This document shows, in pieces, positions 35,864 to 46,608 of a stretch of DNA of 64,000 nucleotides; the stretch's first letter is position 1; every line of letters begins with the position of its first letter. A program made the translations under genes and the position numbers. Below the pieces are notes generated by a model. It was not told the origin of the DNA. It searched no databases and saw only the letters and a program-made list of their open reading frames with translations. The stretch is taken from positions 155,581,035 through 155,645,034 of the forward strand of contig OZ005648.1 in NCBI GenBank assembly GCA_963930645.1, given 5' to 3'. Source of the DNA: Salticus scenicus. Taxonomy: Eukaryota; Arthropoda; Arachnida; Araneae; Salticidae.

Positions 35864-36555
35864 TTATTTGTTGAAATTCAGAATAGGGCTGTTATTTACC
35901 AAAGAAGAACAAAAAGTTTAAAAATTGATCAAAACGAAAAAAAAAATATATATATTGAAAAGTTGATGCATTAAAAAAAAAAAAGTTAAATACTTGTTTT
36001 CAGTGTGAAACCAATAAAGAGTTAAGGGCTACAATTGATTTTGCTGCTTATAATATTAATTTTATTTCATCTAATTATATAAATGATTTGTAAGTGATAA
36101 CAAGTAAGTGAGCTTGTAAGAATAGCTTTAAGTAATGTTTAAAATTAAGCCATTTTTTGTGCCTTTAAATTTTATCTTTTTATTACCTTATAGTTTTTAC
36201 TTATGTACTAAAAGGAGAAATATAAGTGTAATCTTGTGAATTTTTTCTTGTTTTATATTTTTTATAAGACGTTATATTTTATAATTTTACTATCTATGTT
36301 TGTAGCATAGAGAATATTGTTGCTCTCGTTTTTAGAAAAATAATTTTTAAAAGGCCTTTATTAAGTAAGGAAAAATAATAATTTTATTTCAGTTTCTTAC
36401 ATTATATTGTTATTAAACCAAAAAAAAAATATATTTTTTAATAGTACTTTGTTTACTTATTTTTGAAAATATTCTTATTATATTTGTTTTATATTTCAAT
36501 TAATTTATCAGTATTATCATTTTTGTAGTTTTATTTGTCTGCTTTATATTTCACT

Positions 36556-36590
<35 letters not shown>

Positions 36591-37048
36591 TTTTTTTTTT
36601 TTTTAAATAAGAGTACTTTTTGATTTATTTTACATTTTGTTAAAATTAAATCAACACCTATCACATTGTCGTTTTTACCCATCTTAGAATATATATATAT
36701 ATATATATATATTAATTTTTCTTTTCAAATAAGAAAATCTATATGAAATAGTATTATATTCTTATCCTATGTATTTCCCTTAAAATGTTATCAGACTTTA
36801 ATTCATTTAGTGATAAAAAAAAAAGAAAGAAAGAAAATAAATAAATAAAATGACTTAATGAGACCTAGCAGTTGCATAAATGCTCGCAAGTACTTTCTAT
36901 TCATCATATTGTCTACTGAAACAACAATAATGATAATAACCAAAAATTATTTTATGCATTATGAGAATTAAAATTTCTTGTACCTTAATTTAAATGTTTT
37001 GTTGAATTTTATTAAGTTTATGAAAAATATTAAAAATAATTAAATACC
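35864..37048. other. Non-coding stretch
   Basis: AT-rich with a (TC)n/poly-T tract at 36557-36604 and (TA)n at 36691-36712. No gene or element recognised. Confidence 0.5.
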
Positions 37049-37479
37049 TTAATAGTTCTTTACTTGAACTCAAACGATTTCTTGCTTGGGCACCCAGCCT
37101 TCATCAGGAGCTCAGAAGATCTGTATGTTTCTTCTCAGTTGGATTGATTATGGTGCACCTCCTAGCATCCAGATTTCTCATTAGCTCCACATTGTAATAT
37201 ATGTGCACATTGGCTAAGATATCTTTTGTTTCGTAGTTAATGGTGTAATTTTGATTTTGGTAGTTTACTAATTTTTTACATTTTTCAAAATTTATTTTTA
37301 TTTTTCGACTTTAATTGATTTTGGTGGTTTGTTCGTATTTAATGTTGCTGAAATAATCTTTAATTAATTTATTTTCCTTTTAGTCATACCAATATAAGTT
37401 CCTGTTTCATTATTATCTTTTTCAGTTCAATTAAGTAGACTCCTGTAGTTCATGTTGAGTTCAAGTAAAGAATGATTAA
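37049..37479. mobile_element. TTAA-flanked inverted-repeat element carrying a hammerhead-like motif
   Basis: TTAATAGTTCTTTACTTGAACTCAA on the left (37049-37073) matches the complement of the right end (GTTGAGTTCAAGTAAAGAATGATTAA, 37454-37479) with few differences. No transposase. The left end contains the ribozyme-like motif at 37066-37113. Penelope-like retroelements are known to carry hammerhead motifs in their terminal repeats, so this may be a fragment or derivative of one; the TTAA could be chance. Confidence 0.55.
37066..37113 (-). ncRNA. Hammerhead ribozyme-like motif
   Basis: Read on the minus strand: stem I strand GAGCTC, core CTGATGA, a stem-loop GGCTGGGTGCCCAAGC, core GAAA, the short helix III region TCGTTT and the second stem I strand GAGTTC. 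Stem I pairs over six bases with one G-U. Stem II keeps GGG/CCC and GCT/AGC with a bulge and loses its base pair next to the core; one extra A follows CTGATGA. Helix III is only one or two pairs long, as reported for ribozymes in Penelope-like elements. It may be inactive. Confidence 0.45.
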
Positions 37480-37934
37480 CTTATTAATTATTTATAATGT
37501 ATAATTTAAAGTTCTTAAAAATAAATATCTCTTTATTTTTATTTTTTATTTATTTATTTGATTATTTCTTTCTTTATTGAAATAGTCTTACAAATAAAAT
37601 AAGTAACAACATATTCAGAGCAGTATAAGTGCTAAGGGAAATATAAGTATAAATTTTGCATCAGCATGATATTGTATCTTATGGCTATGTAAAGTATGTT
37701 TCTGTTAGATATTGAACATAACATTTAGAGAATATTATTGAACAGAACATTTTTATTGGTAAATTTCTGTTATCATAAATCTGTATTACTCTTTGCTTTA
37801 CTACTGTTATCAGAAGTTCTTAAAGTGATCAAAATAACTACTATTTTAAGTACCACAATCTTAGACCCATCTGAATAAGATTATTTATTTTATGGTTATC
37901 TTATGTATTGGACCAAATAAAATAATATTATTAA

Positions 37935-38164
37935 CACTATAGTGGCCGTAAACGTGTTTTTACGATTGTTTGTCCCCCAATAAACATATATTTAAAATGT
38001 GCATAACTGCAGATTTTAAGCTTGTTTCTTTAAGTATAAAAGGTCATATAATAGTCATGAAGTTCATCTTTAGATGCATTGGGAAACATCCATTGTTTTA
38101 GTACATTATAAAGAACTTAAAGTGAAAACAACATTACAATTTTCCCCCTCGGACGCTAAGAGTG
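37935..38164. mobile_element. 230-bp TTAA-flanked MITE
   Basis: CACTATAGTGGCCG on the left and, on the other strand, CACTCTTAGCGTCCG on the right, with TTAA at 37931-37934 and 38165-38168. Non-coding. Confidence 0.65.
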
Positions 38165-38399
38165 TTAAAGCTATCATTTTAGCACAATCTACAATTCCTT
38201 CAAACTTTTTCATCCATTTTTAGCAAAATGTTGCATGAACAGCAGATTGCATTTAATTTCCTAGTACTTAATAAAGTTTATGACAGTTTAATTATCTTGA
38301 ATTTAAATATTTACCTGACTATTTTTTAGTGATTGTACATAATATATCTTAAAATGGATTTTCATAAATATTGTTTTTTTTTTTTTTTAAGCAAATCAA

Positions 38400-38800
38400 T
38401 CATTAAAATTTCCCACGTCACATTTTTGTCGGCGCTCTTCATTTCTTACCTCTTTAAGGCCTTAAAAAACACCTTGTACCACCAGTAGACAGTATTCCAA
38501 TAAACAGTCATCACCAAAGGCCACCTTTCAAAAAGTTTCCACTGCAGACTTGCCAAGTTTCACTCAAAATTTGATGGTTATGCTTTGCTCCACCAAGCAC
38601 TACATCTCAGCTTGCATCGAAGACAAAAACTAGTTTCACAAAAATACCTGTCCTTACTTTCCGTATGCCCAGAGGCAACTGAGTAACTGTATGTGCACAA
38701 GCAAGATTCCCTTTTTTATTGATTCCAACCAGTCTGAGCATGCTGCAACATCTACTTGCTTCACAGCAAAATCACTGACATTACTTTTCATAAAAACCTT
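38400..38800 (-). pseudogene. Unidentified decayed coding relic
   Basis: The composition is more balanced than the flanks. The minus strand gives partial frames such as GINKKGNLACAHTV followed by QLPLGIRK (near 38730-38650), interrupted by stops and frame changes. It looks like an old transposase or retroelement fragment. A piggyBac-like origin was considered because of a possible WWYKVFF block near 38480, but the match is too weak to name. Confidence 0.3.
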
Positions 38801-39173
38801 GTATATATGGATGAACACCTTTAATCATTACCTGGATGAACAGTAAATTCACTAAAGCAGACACTTGCTGAGGAATCAGAGATGAGGCAGCACAGTAGAC
38901 AATTATCATAAGAGCACTCATGTTTAGTGTGGTGGCTTTTGCTAAGCCAGCAGGGCTTTTGCTAATAATTAAGACTTGTTGGCAATCCTGGAAACTTCTT
39001 AAAATTAAAAATCTGCTGTTTGTCATATTTCTCAGCTTTATTGCTTTAATTCTTGAGAGTACTGCTAAAGGGTTAAAATTTCACCTATTATTTTATATTG
39101 GTTACTAGAAGTCTTAGTGTTTAATTGGATAGTACAGTAGATACATTGATGCCGAAAATGGCTAATTTATATT

Positions 39174-39362
39174 CAAACTAAAAACTTCTTCACACACCAT
39201 ACAACTAATGAAAACACTACCGGTTTCAAAAGGGCGTGGCCAGTCTTGCTTTTGCTGACAAGGCAGTAGCACATGTTTGCACCTGAATAAGAAAGGCCAC
39301 GTCCTTTCGAAACTGGTAGTGTTTTCATTAGTTTTATGTTCTGTGAAGAAGTTTTTAGTTTG
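39174..39362. repeat. 68-bp-arm inverted repeat
   Basis: The arms 39174-39241 and 39295-39362 pair closely (CAAACTAAAAACTTCTTCAC with its complement; ACACTACC, AAAGGGCGTGGCC and theirs), around a 53-base loop. The frame at 39173-39427 is an artefact. Likely a small fold-back element. Confidence 0.85.
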
Positions 39363-39879
39363 AATATTGATTGTACACCAGTTAGTATGGCTAATTTAGT
39401 GTAGATTTCAAATAATTTATAATCCAAATTTTTCTAGTTTGGATTTCAAATGTTATGAAATTTTGTTTTTAATTCATTAGTTTCAGTTAACATTTACTTC
39501 TGGTGTTAGTAAAATTTAATTAAATATTATCTGCTAAACTATCGTTGATTTTATATCCTGTTAGATATGTATACATGTACATAAATGAAAGAAAATGCAA
39601 ACAAATGCATTATTTTAAATTCTACTAGGGATTGCACTCTCGCATTTAAAAAAAAAAAAAAAAAAAGGAAAGGAAGAGTTACACAATATGATTTACTTTA
39701 GTAAAAACCTTATTAAAATGTATTCAATACTGTGTTTGCTCATGTAATAGTCGCACTTTTTTTGCAATTTTTAGTTCCCCATCATATTATAGGTATGAGG
39801 AACTTAGGTAATCGTGAATTTTTTTTACCACAGTTTTTTTACTTTTTTACATGTTTTTAGGTGTGAGGAATCCGAAAAT

Positions 39880-40700
39880 GACAAAATTTGTATGGTGTCC
39901 GTCTGTAGGGTGTCTGTTAATTTGTTAGTCCGTTAGTCAGTCTGTGTACACAATATCTCAAGAACAAATAGTCACAGAGAAGTCAGATCAGTTTTAAAAT
40001 ATTACTTTCGACACTGGCAAGAACCCTATTCATTTGCAACATTCAAATTAAAAAACTTCGTAAGTTATTATAAATTTACGATTTTCTTTACATTGGAGAA
40101 TAGGGCAAAATTTCACTTAAATGTCTATTAAGTAGAAAATTTTTACTGCAAAGATGTCTGGACAGTTTTAAAATATCAGTTTTGAATTCAGAATGAACAT
40201 CATTAACTATAAACATGCTACTTTGAAAGTTTCGCAAGTTATTTGGAATTTACGAATTCCTTAACATGGCAGAATAGAGCAAAATTTAACATAAACGTCA
40301 ATCTTGAGGGATATTTTCATCGTAAAGGTATCAAACCACTTTTGAAATATTATTTAGGATACTGGCATGAATATCATAGCCTATGATTTTTCCAATTTAA
40401 AAAATTCGTAAGTTATTTGGAATTTACGATTTACTTAACATGTCAGAATAGGGCTAAATTGAGCATAAACGTCCATTTTGAGGATCATAAATATATCAGA
40501 CAACTTCAAAATAACATTTATGATACTTGTTTGAACATGATTGACTACAAATATTCTAATAGGAAAATTTTGTAGTTTAAGATTTTATCAACATAGCGAA
40601 ATTGAAAATTTTTCATATAAATGGGAATTTTGAGAATTATTGTATTGGAAATAGTAGCATGAAAACTAAACAACGGAATTGACCCTGATAAATTAAATTA
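39880..40700 (+). repeat. Tandem repeat, period 174 bp, about 4 copies
   Basis: The phrase TTCGTAAGTTATT...AATTTACGA occurs at 40057, 40231 and 40405, with a weak fourth near 40568, always 174 bases apart or close to it. Each unit continues with a CAxAATAGxGCxAAATT word and ends near CATAAACGTC. The 5' flank (39890-39960) has GTCCGTCTGTAGGGTGTCTG words. Units differ by 20-30%, so the array is old. Confidence 0.75.
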
Positions 40701-41344
40701 ATAGATTAGAATAAGATAAATATATCAAAGTGAACAGTGGATAGCCTATTAGGCGGGGATTTCATTCTGTCACTGTGTCAAGGTTTGGTCAAATTCATTT
40801 CTCTTAACATGATTATAATATGTCTTTCATTAGAAATTTATGAGAACATAGTAAATATGATGGGGAACTGAGCAGAGTCCACCTATGCCAACTAGTTTTT
40901 ATTGTGAAAGACTAGCTGTGACTATTATGCGAGGAAATCTATCCTACACAATATTATACACTTTAATGCTAAAACATTACTGTTATGTAAAAACATAATA
41001 AAATTAGTAACTTATCATATGTTTACAGTTTATGTACTGTTCATGAAATAGTCTTTTCATCAGTTGCACACACAAAAAAAGTCATTTTTTATTGCTTTTC
41101 TTTTTTGTGGGGAAAGTATTTGAATGATTTTTTCTGCTTCAAAACAGACTTGTGACTATTACACGAGTAAAACGGTAATTATTGCATGATTTTGTAATAA
41201 TAATTAAACAAATTTCTAGTTTTATATTCATATATAATTGTAAAATAATTATAGTTGTGTTGATTGTTCTGATATCAATACAATTATAGTAAAGTGCCTA
41301 TATTAGTATTTTTTGTTTTAATAATTCCGTTTTATTTATTGTAG

Positions 41345-41601
41345 GTTATAACTGTAGAAATAATCTTATTCAGTGTCCCAAGTGTCCTTATATTACACCT
41401 TATTCAAAGTACTTCAAACGACATTGGTTTACTCATAGTGGAGAACGGCCTTTTACCTGTAAAATATGTAGCCGCACATTTCGACGGAAAGATCATCTTA
41501 AAGTACATTCAGTGACTCATCTATTTTGCTGTGATATTTGTTTTGTTTCATTTAATTCAGAAGAGGATCTTAACACTCATAAAGCTGTTCATACTGTGTG
41601 A
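41345..41601 (+). CDS. Alternative terminal exon 3, three C2H2 zinc fingers
   Basis: The acceptor TTTATTTATTGTAG ends at 41344. The exon opens with GT in the common phase and encodes 84 residues to TGA at 41599-41601. After a nine-residue leader: finger 1 (CPKC...YFKRHWFTH), finger 2 (CKIC...RRKDHLKVHSVTH) and finger 3 (CDIC...EEDLNTHKAVH). Linker 1-2 is SGERPF; fingers 2 and 3 are joined by the short LFC. It has no internal methionine near its start, so simple ATG-based gene finding misses it; splicing supplies the start. Finger 1 helix positions -1, 2, 3, 6 read Y, K, Y, R. AATAAA lies at 41852-41857. Closest sisters here are exons 1 and 2. Confidence 0.9.
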
Positions 41602-42319
41602 TGTATCATACAAAATCTTGTCTTTCAATCCTAATATTTTGAAGTATGATATTTAATTTGTTATACATGATAAAAATATATAAGAACAGAACTGTGTTTT
41701 AAATAATTTCTGATATTATTTGGATTTTGTTGCTACAATTACCATGCTAGAGCTTTTTTTTTTTTTTTTTTTTTTTTTTAAGAAAAAAAGGAACTGATAT
41801 AAGTATTTTATAAGAACATAAATTCATATATTTTTGTCTTAATTTAGAAGAAATAAAACATAAAGAAATATATTATTTTGGTTACATGAAAAAGTAAAAA
41901 TCTCTGAAGACTTTTCGAATTTTCCAAAGCAATTGAAAATATTACTATATTGATGGCTTTATATATATATATAAGGAAATTATATTTTACTTATTTATAT
42001 ATGGTAAAGAAAATATTGTTTATGTATTGAATTTTCAAAACTGAACTTTTGGTATATTTATACATTTTGAGATTTTTTGAATCCGAAAATCTGTGTTTAA
42101 CAGTTGGTCTGTGTTTGTATGAGTTTATTATCAACATAACTCTGAAACTGATATTTGTAATATATAAAAAATTACAAGTAACATATGAGGATGTTACTTG
42201 TAATTTTTTATTGAAATCGGACAAAATGTTAATGTACAAGGACATTCAAAAATATTCAAGTATATTACATCTATGGGCAAATGCGAATTTTCTCATTGGT
42301 ACATTTTAACATCTTTAGA

Positions 42320-42352
<33 letters not shown>

Positions 42353-43335
42353 ATGATAATATATTTCTTATAAAATATGGAATGGAATACATTCACTATT
42401 TATTTACAGAACCACATAAAATAATTTGAATTTATTAGCAGCTGTATGTGGAAATTCCTTGAAATGCACTTCAGACAGTGTTATCAGGGTTCGCACAGGT
42501 CAGGGAATTTGAAATTAGTGAAAAAATGTCAGGGAAAATTACAAATATTGCCCAAAAACCTGAAAGAATGATGATATAAATCTGGAAAATACTTTTTAGC
42601 ATGCAATTTAAAACATACTCTGTTGCCTTTTATGTCATGAGCTATTTTTCATGTAGTGACGAAATTTTGTGACTGGAATTGTATAAAAATAGACTTGGAA
42701 AATCAGAAAATTTTATTTTCAAAACTGAATGAGAGCACTGTGTTATGCATTTCTCTTGATGGGTTAAACTTACTTACATGTAAGTTTAACACATTATCTG
42801 TTAATGTGTTAAACTTACATTATGTGGTGTGTATACAATTCACAGACAGTATACAAGGTTACCTTAATTTAAATGTTTATTATGAGTGAATTCTTTTGTT
42901 ATGAGTGCAATTAAGAAACACTGCTTTAGCAAATTATATTATGTCCAGAGTTATTTCTTGGGATAATCTTTTTTTTTTTTTTTTTTTTTTCTTACTCAGA
43001 TGGTAGACAGAATATTGGGAGGAGCAATTTTTCAAGCTTGAATTTTATCTAGAATTAGATGTTTTGAGTTTTTCTGATTATGGATATTAAGTTTTTAGTT
43101 GTTGGTCTTTGTGTCTGTTATCAGCATAACTTAAAAAAAAAATCAACCCTTCTCACAAATATATGCCAAATAAAATTGATTTTATAACTAATAAGGTAAC
43201 AGAAAGTAGTTTGAGTACCACATCATATTATTTTTTCTGTCTTTGCTCTAAATTTAATTCAGAAACGTTGTTTAAAATAATTTATGAGTATTAAAACAGT
43301 TTATTAATGGAAGACTTGGTGTGAGATTATAAAAG
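41602..43335. other. Intron with short perfect hairpins
   Basis: Poly-T at 41755-41779 and poly-A at 42321-42350. Part of 42040-42300 resembles the repeat at 18585-19125 (CTGTGTTTGTATGAG, TCAACATAACTCTGAAA); so does 43030-43140. Two hairpins at 42166-42209 and 42778-42820 are described in findings. Overlapping frames on both strands at 41991-42309 and that at 42656-42889 are not supported as genes. Confidence 0.45.
42778..42820. repeat. Perfect 19-bp-arm hairpin
   Basis: ATGTAAGTTTAACACATTA (42778-42796) is exactly complementary to 42802-42820 around the loop TCTGT. GTTAAACTTAC occurs once more just upstream (42764-42774), giving a three-way set of complementary words. Confidence 0.95.
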
Positions 43336-43538
43336 CAAGGCAAACAACATCTAGAATCAATACCAAAAAGAAATAATAGAAAAGCAGGCAGCTGATTCGG
43401 TAGCATTTAGCGTATTGTCTTCAGTGCATGAAGACAAAGCATTGATGCACTGAAGACGGTACGCTAAATGCTACCGAATCAGCTGTCTGCTGTCCAATTA
43501 TTTCTTTTTGGTGTTCTAGATGTTGTTGTTTGTCTTGT
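43336..43538. mobile_element. Near-perfect palindrome, arms about 90-95 bp
   Basis: The arms run from 43336 to about 43428 and from about 43446 to 43538. The core GCAGCTGATTCGGTAGCATT pairs with AATGCTACCGAATCAGCTG, and the outer word AACAACATCTAGAA with TTCTAGATGTTGTT. The spacer is about 17 bases. It looks like a small fold-back MITE. Confidence 0.85.
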
Positions 43539-43891
43539 TTTTAGTAAAACAGTTGTAAAACAAAATTGCTCTTTTAATCAAAAGATGTTGATAAAACAAT
43601 CTACAAATATTTGAGCTGTAATAAAAAAAAATATATGTTATTTTTAGTTTAATATATATATATATGTGCGTATGTAAAATTCAATAAATAAACTCATTAA
43701 AAAAGATATTTGTTTTATTTATTAAATTAATTGTTGTACTCTGGTCTTTCCCTTTTTATTGAACAATATTTATATTGTTTTACATGGTATTGTTTTATGT
43801 ACTTAAAATCTGTTAAAAATAAACTTTTTAAATTATGAGACAAAAATACTTTTAATTAAAATACACACATAAAAACATTTTAAAATATATA

Positions 43892-43933
43892 AGTAAATGT
43901 TTCGAAACTTGCCCGAGTTTCATCGTCAGTACT
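43892..43933 (-). ncRNA. Second hammerhead ribozyme-like motif
   Basis: On the minus strand: AGTA, core CTGACGA, T, stem II GAAACT-CGGGCA-AGTTTC (six perfect pairs), core GAAA, CATT, then TACT. The flanking AGTA/TACT pair as a four-base stem I. Helix III is only one or two pairs, as in ribozymes of Penelope-like elements, which can need a dimer to fold. One extra base lies between CTGACGA and stem II, a departure from the textbook core. No retroelement body is recognised next to it. Confidence 0.45.
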
Positions 43934-44011
43934 GTAGCATCATCTCTGCAAACTCACATATACACTCAAAGAATTTATAGAAGAATGGAATACTGAGGTG
44001 CCGGTATTAAA

Positions 44012-44044
<33 letters not shown>

Positions 44045-45345
44045 TCTCATAATTAAAAGAGTTTTTATTTTTAATATATTTGAATGAGATGGTGTGATTT
44101 TTGTATATATTACTTAAAATCAACATTGATTAGACATTAACTGTAAGAAATTGTCTTCTGCCCTTTAGTGTTACTAAATTTATTTGTTGTTTTCAGTTTA
44201 AATAATGTTGTCAAATATTTTATATAGAAATTTAAAAGGAATTATTTAAGAATTTAAAGTAATTTTGGTATTTATTTTAGGAAATTATAAAATACTACAA
44301 GACTTTAAAATATATATTCTGTAAATTTAATATATTTCTTAAGCAGAACAAGATTATTCTAGTATTATTATTATTTCTAATTTTTCATCTACTTTACATT
44401 CTGAGGCAATTGGAGAGTAGAGTTCCAAAGTGTTCTAGAGATGTGTAACGTTTTGTGGGTTCAGGCTTCTGAAATATTTGTTTTCAATTGCATAATAATT
44501 TAATATAAAATTATATCAGTCAGACATTACTGAAAGGAAATGTTATATTCCATTGAATGATAAATTCTATTCACACTTTACACACACGTATATATGTGTT
44601 TGTGTGTGTGTCTTGCAGAAATATTTCAAAAATAAGAATAATGTTAAAAAAAAAAAAAAAAAAAAAAGAAATCTTCAATTTTTTTCAATAACAGTAGTAA
44701 TCTAATCCAGGTAACTTTTTTTAACATTTTCCCAAATCCATAAATATTGTCAGAGTTTCTTCAAACTGATATATGTTATTCAAGTTCACTATAGCATATT
44801 CCCTGTTAAAAATGGTATAATTAGCCCAGCTGGTTTATTTATAAAACATAAATAAATAAATGTATTGCATTTTACAAGATACATTTTTATAAATCTTATT
44901 TAGATTCTTTCATCACTGCACAAATCACAATAAAATTGACATTTATTATTCATGTTCACAAAAACATATTTTCCATACAATTCAGTATGATTAAAATTAA
45001 GATTTACTGGGCAACTCAATTTTTTTTTTAGATATATTGAGGATTGTAGTTAGAAATCGCTAGAATTGTATTTTCAGTTGTGTTAAACGTTTTTAACATT
45101 TACCAACTATATTAAAGAGTGATTAGGAGTTTAATTAGTCTATCTACCAGCACTCTAATTTCCATTATTTTTTATAGAATGCCTTGAAAAAGTTCATTGT
45201 GGCATGTTCCCTGTTAAAATTGATGTATTTAGCTCAAATGATTAGTATTCAGGAACTTGTAAAAAATTCCTTATACATCACAGTCTATAAGAGATTAATT
45301 TTTAAAGCATATCTTTATATTAGAAACTACAGAATGAAATAAATA
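43934..45345. other. Non-coding stretch
   Basis: Poly-T at 44015-44043, poly-A at 44646-44667, and a (GT)n/(CA)n pair around 44580-44615. A possible acceptor at 44280 leads to a 14-codon frame without zinc-finger residues. No gene. Confidence 0.45.
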
Positions 45346-45694
45346 TATAGAGAAATGTGTCCGGTTGTGTGCACAGTTTTGACTTTTGGCTTATAACTTT
45401 TGATAGAGTAGATATTATGCAAACATATGAATACCAATGGAAAGCTAGAACCCTTAGCTAATGTTTGATGTAGTAACTGTCTTGATTCCGTTAACCAGAA
45501 AAAAATTATTACTAATTTTGTGAAGTGGTCATTTTTGTTCAAAAACAAAAAAAATTGACCCTGTTGTGGGCACACTTGAAAAATCTGCTAAAATGAGAAA
45601 ATAATAAGAAAAACTACCATAAATACAGAAAACAACAAAATTTATTCCTTTTATAAGGATTCCGATAATAACAGAAAATGGTATTTTTCCAATT

Positions 45695-45871
45695 TTATTC
45701 ATCATATTCTTCATCCTCCAAATCAGAAGTGCAATGCTTGCAAGTAAAATAATTTGCATGTATATTGGCACACTTCAAATGCACCAGACTGTCACACTCG
45801 TTGCATTTGATTGAGATGGCTCTTGTTAGGCATAGTGGTAGGTGTTTCAAACAGATGACACAGAAGTCGAC
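45695..45871 (-). pseudogene. PHD-finger C-terminus of a pogo-like transposase
   Basis: The frame reads to a stop at 45695-45697. The pattern is CVIC, then CNEC, then H-x2-C (LVHLKC) and CKHC, with an acidic tail DLEDEEYDE. This is the C4HC3 zinc-binding order of a PHD finger. Similar PHD tails occur on some arthropod DDE_1 transposases; that link is from memory. The domain is uninterrupted although the gene around it is broken. Confidence 0.75.
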
Positions 45872-45966
45872 ATCATCAGATTGTTAAGACGCCAATTTTT
45901 AGCTGGCACTTTGAAAGGTGGAGTTGTCTTACTTTCTCCAGGCTTCTTCTGGAGAGACTCAGATGC

Positions 45967-46095
45967 TGCAAGGTAGTCCATATTTTCGGGCAGTCAATTT
46001 TAAGGATTTCTTATCCACTAAGCAATCCTAAATGACTTTAATCAATGCATTAAAACCCGTTTCTTTTGGATCAGTTGACTTTTTCGAGGTTCACA
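45967..46095 (-). pseudogene. Pipsqueak-type HTH of a pogo-like transposase
   Basis: The minus strand gives NALIKVI, a stop, then CLVDKKSLKLTARKYGLPCS, the usual N-terminal HTH pattern (SLxxAARKYGVP-like) that binds the transposon ends. One in-frame stop is present. It sits about 100 bases before the PHD part, where an intact gene would have over a kilobase. Confidence 0.6.
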
Positions 46096-46608
46096 TTGCT
46101 AAAAAAGCCTAAACATACATAAATACACTAATAAAATATGTTATTTTGACATAAACGACCATATTTGACAGTTTGTAAGTCAAACACACATTTTAAATGA
46201 AAAAGCAAGTGTGCTCACAACCGGGAATGGCAGCTATTTTTATGATGGCAGAAATGCAATTTTCGGTCCACATTTTGGCTGAATTCGATATTGCATCACA
46301 AAATATAGGGAATATACTGCATAAATATATATACCTTGCATTTACATTTTTGAAATAATTTACTTCGATTTATCGCATTGTGAAAATATTCACAAATCAC
46401 TTTTGTGTTGCTTTTTCTCAGTTTTTTTTTTTTTATGCTTGCACTTACTAAGAAAATGCATCTATTCACTTCGGTGTTAGCACAAAAACTGTGTACTGTC
46501 ACAATACATGTTTGACAGTACTAAAATCCACCATATTTGCTTTTTGTTAAAAGATATGATGGGGTGCCCAAAACCGGAGAATGCCCATAACAGGAGACAT
46601 TCCCCTAT

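Larger units (their letters stand above)
45347..46608 (-). mobile_element. Internally deleted pogo/Tigger-like element
   Basis: The left end TATAGAGAAATGTGTCCGGT matches the other-strand right end TATAGGGGAATGTCTCCTGT, with TA-rich flanks. The minus strand retains the two ends of a transposase gene: a pipsqueak-type HTH and a C-terminal PHD finger. The DDE catalytic part between them is missing. It is therefore non-autonomous. Exact ends are uncertain by a few bases. Confidence 0.7.

Noticed and set aside
38781..39108. Overlapping frames on both strands
   Set aside because: No motif; part of a decayed element region with frame changes just downstream.
39880..40700. CRISPR array
   Set aside because: Spaced repeats are long (174 bp), diverged and without distinct spacers, in eukaryotic DNA.
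44281..44325. Terminal exon after TTTATTTTAG in the array phase
   Set aside because: Only 14 AT-driven codons, no zinc-finger residues, acceptor tract weak; such sites are expected by chance here.
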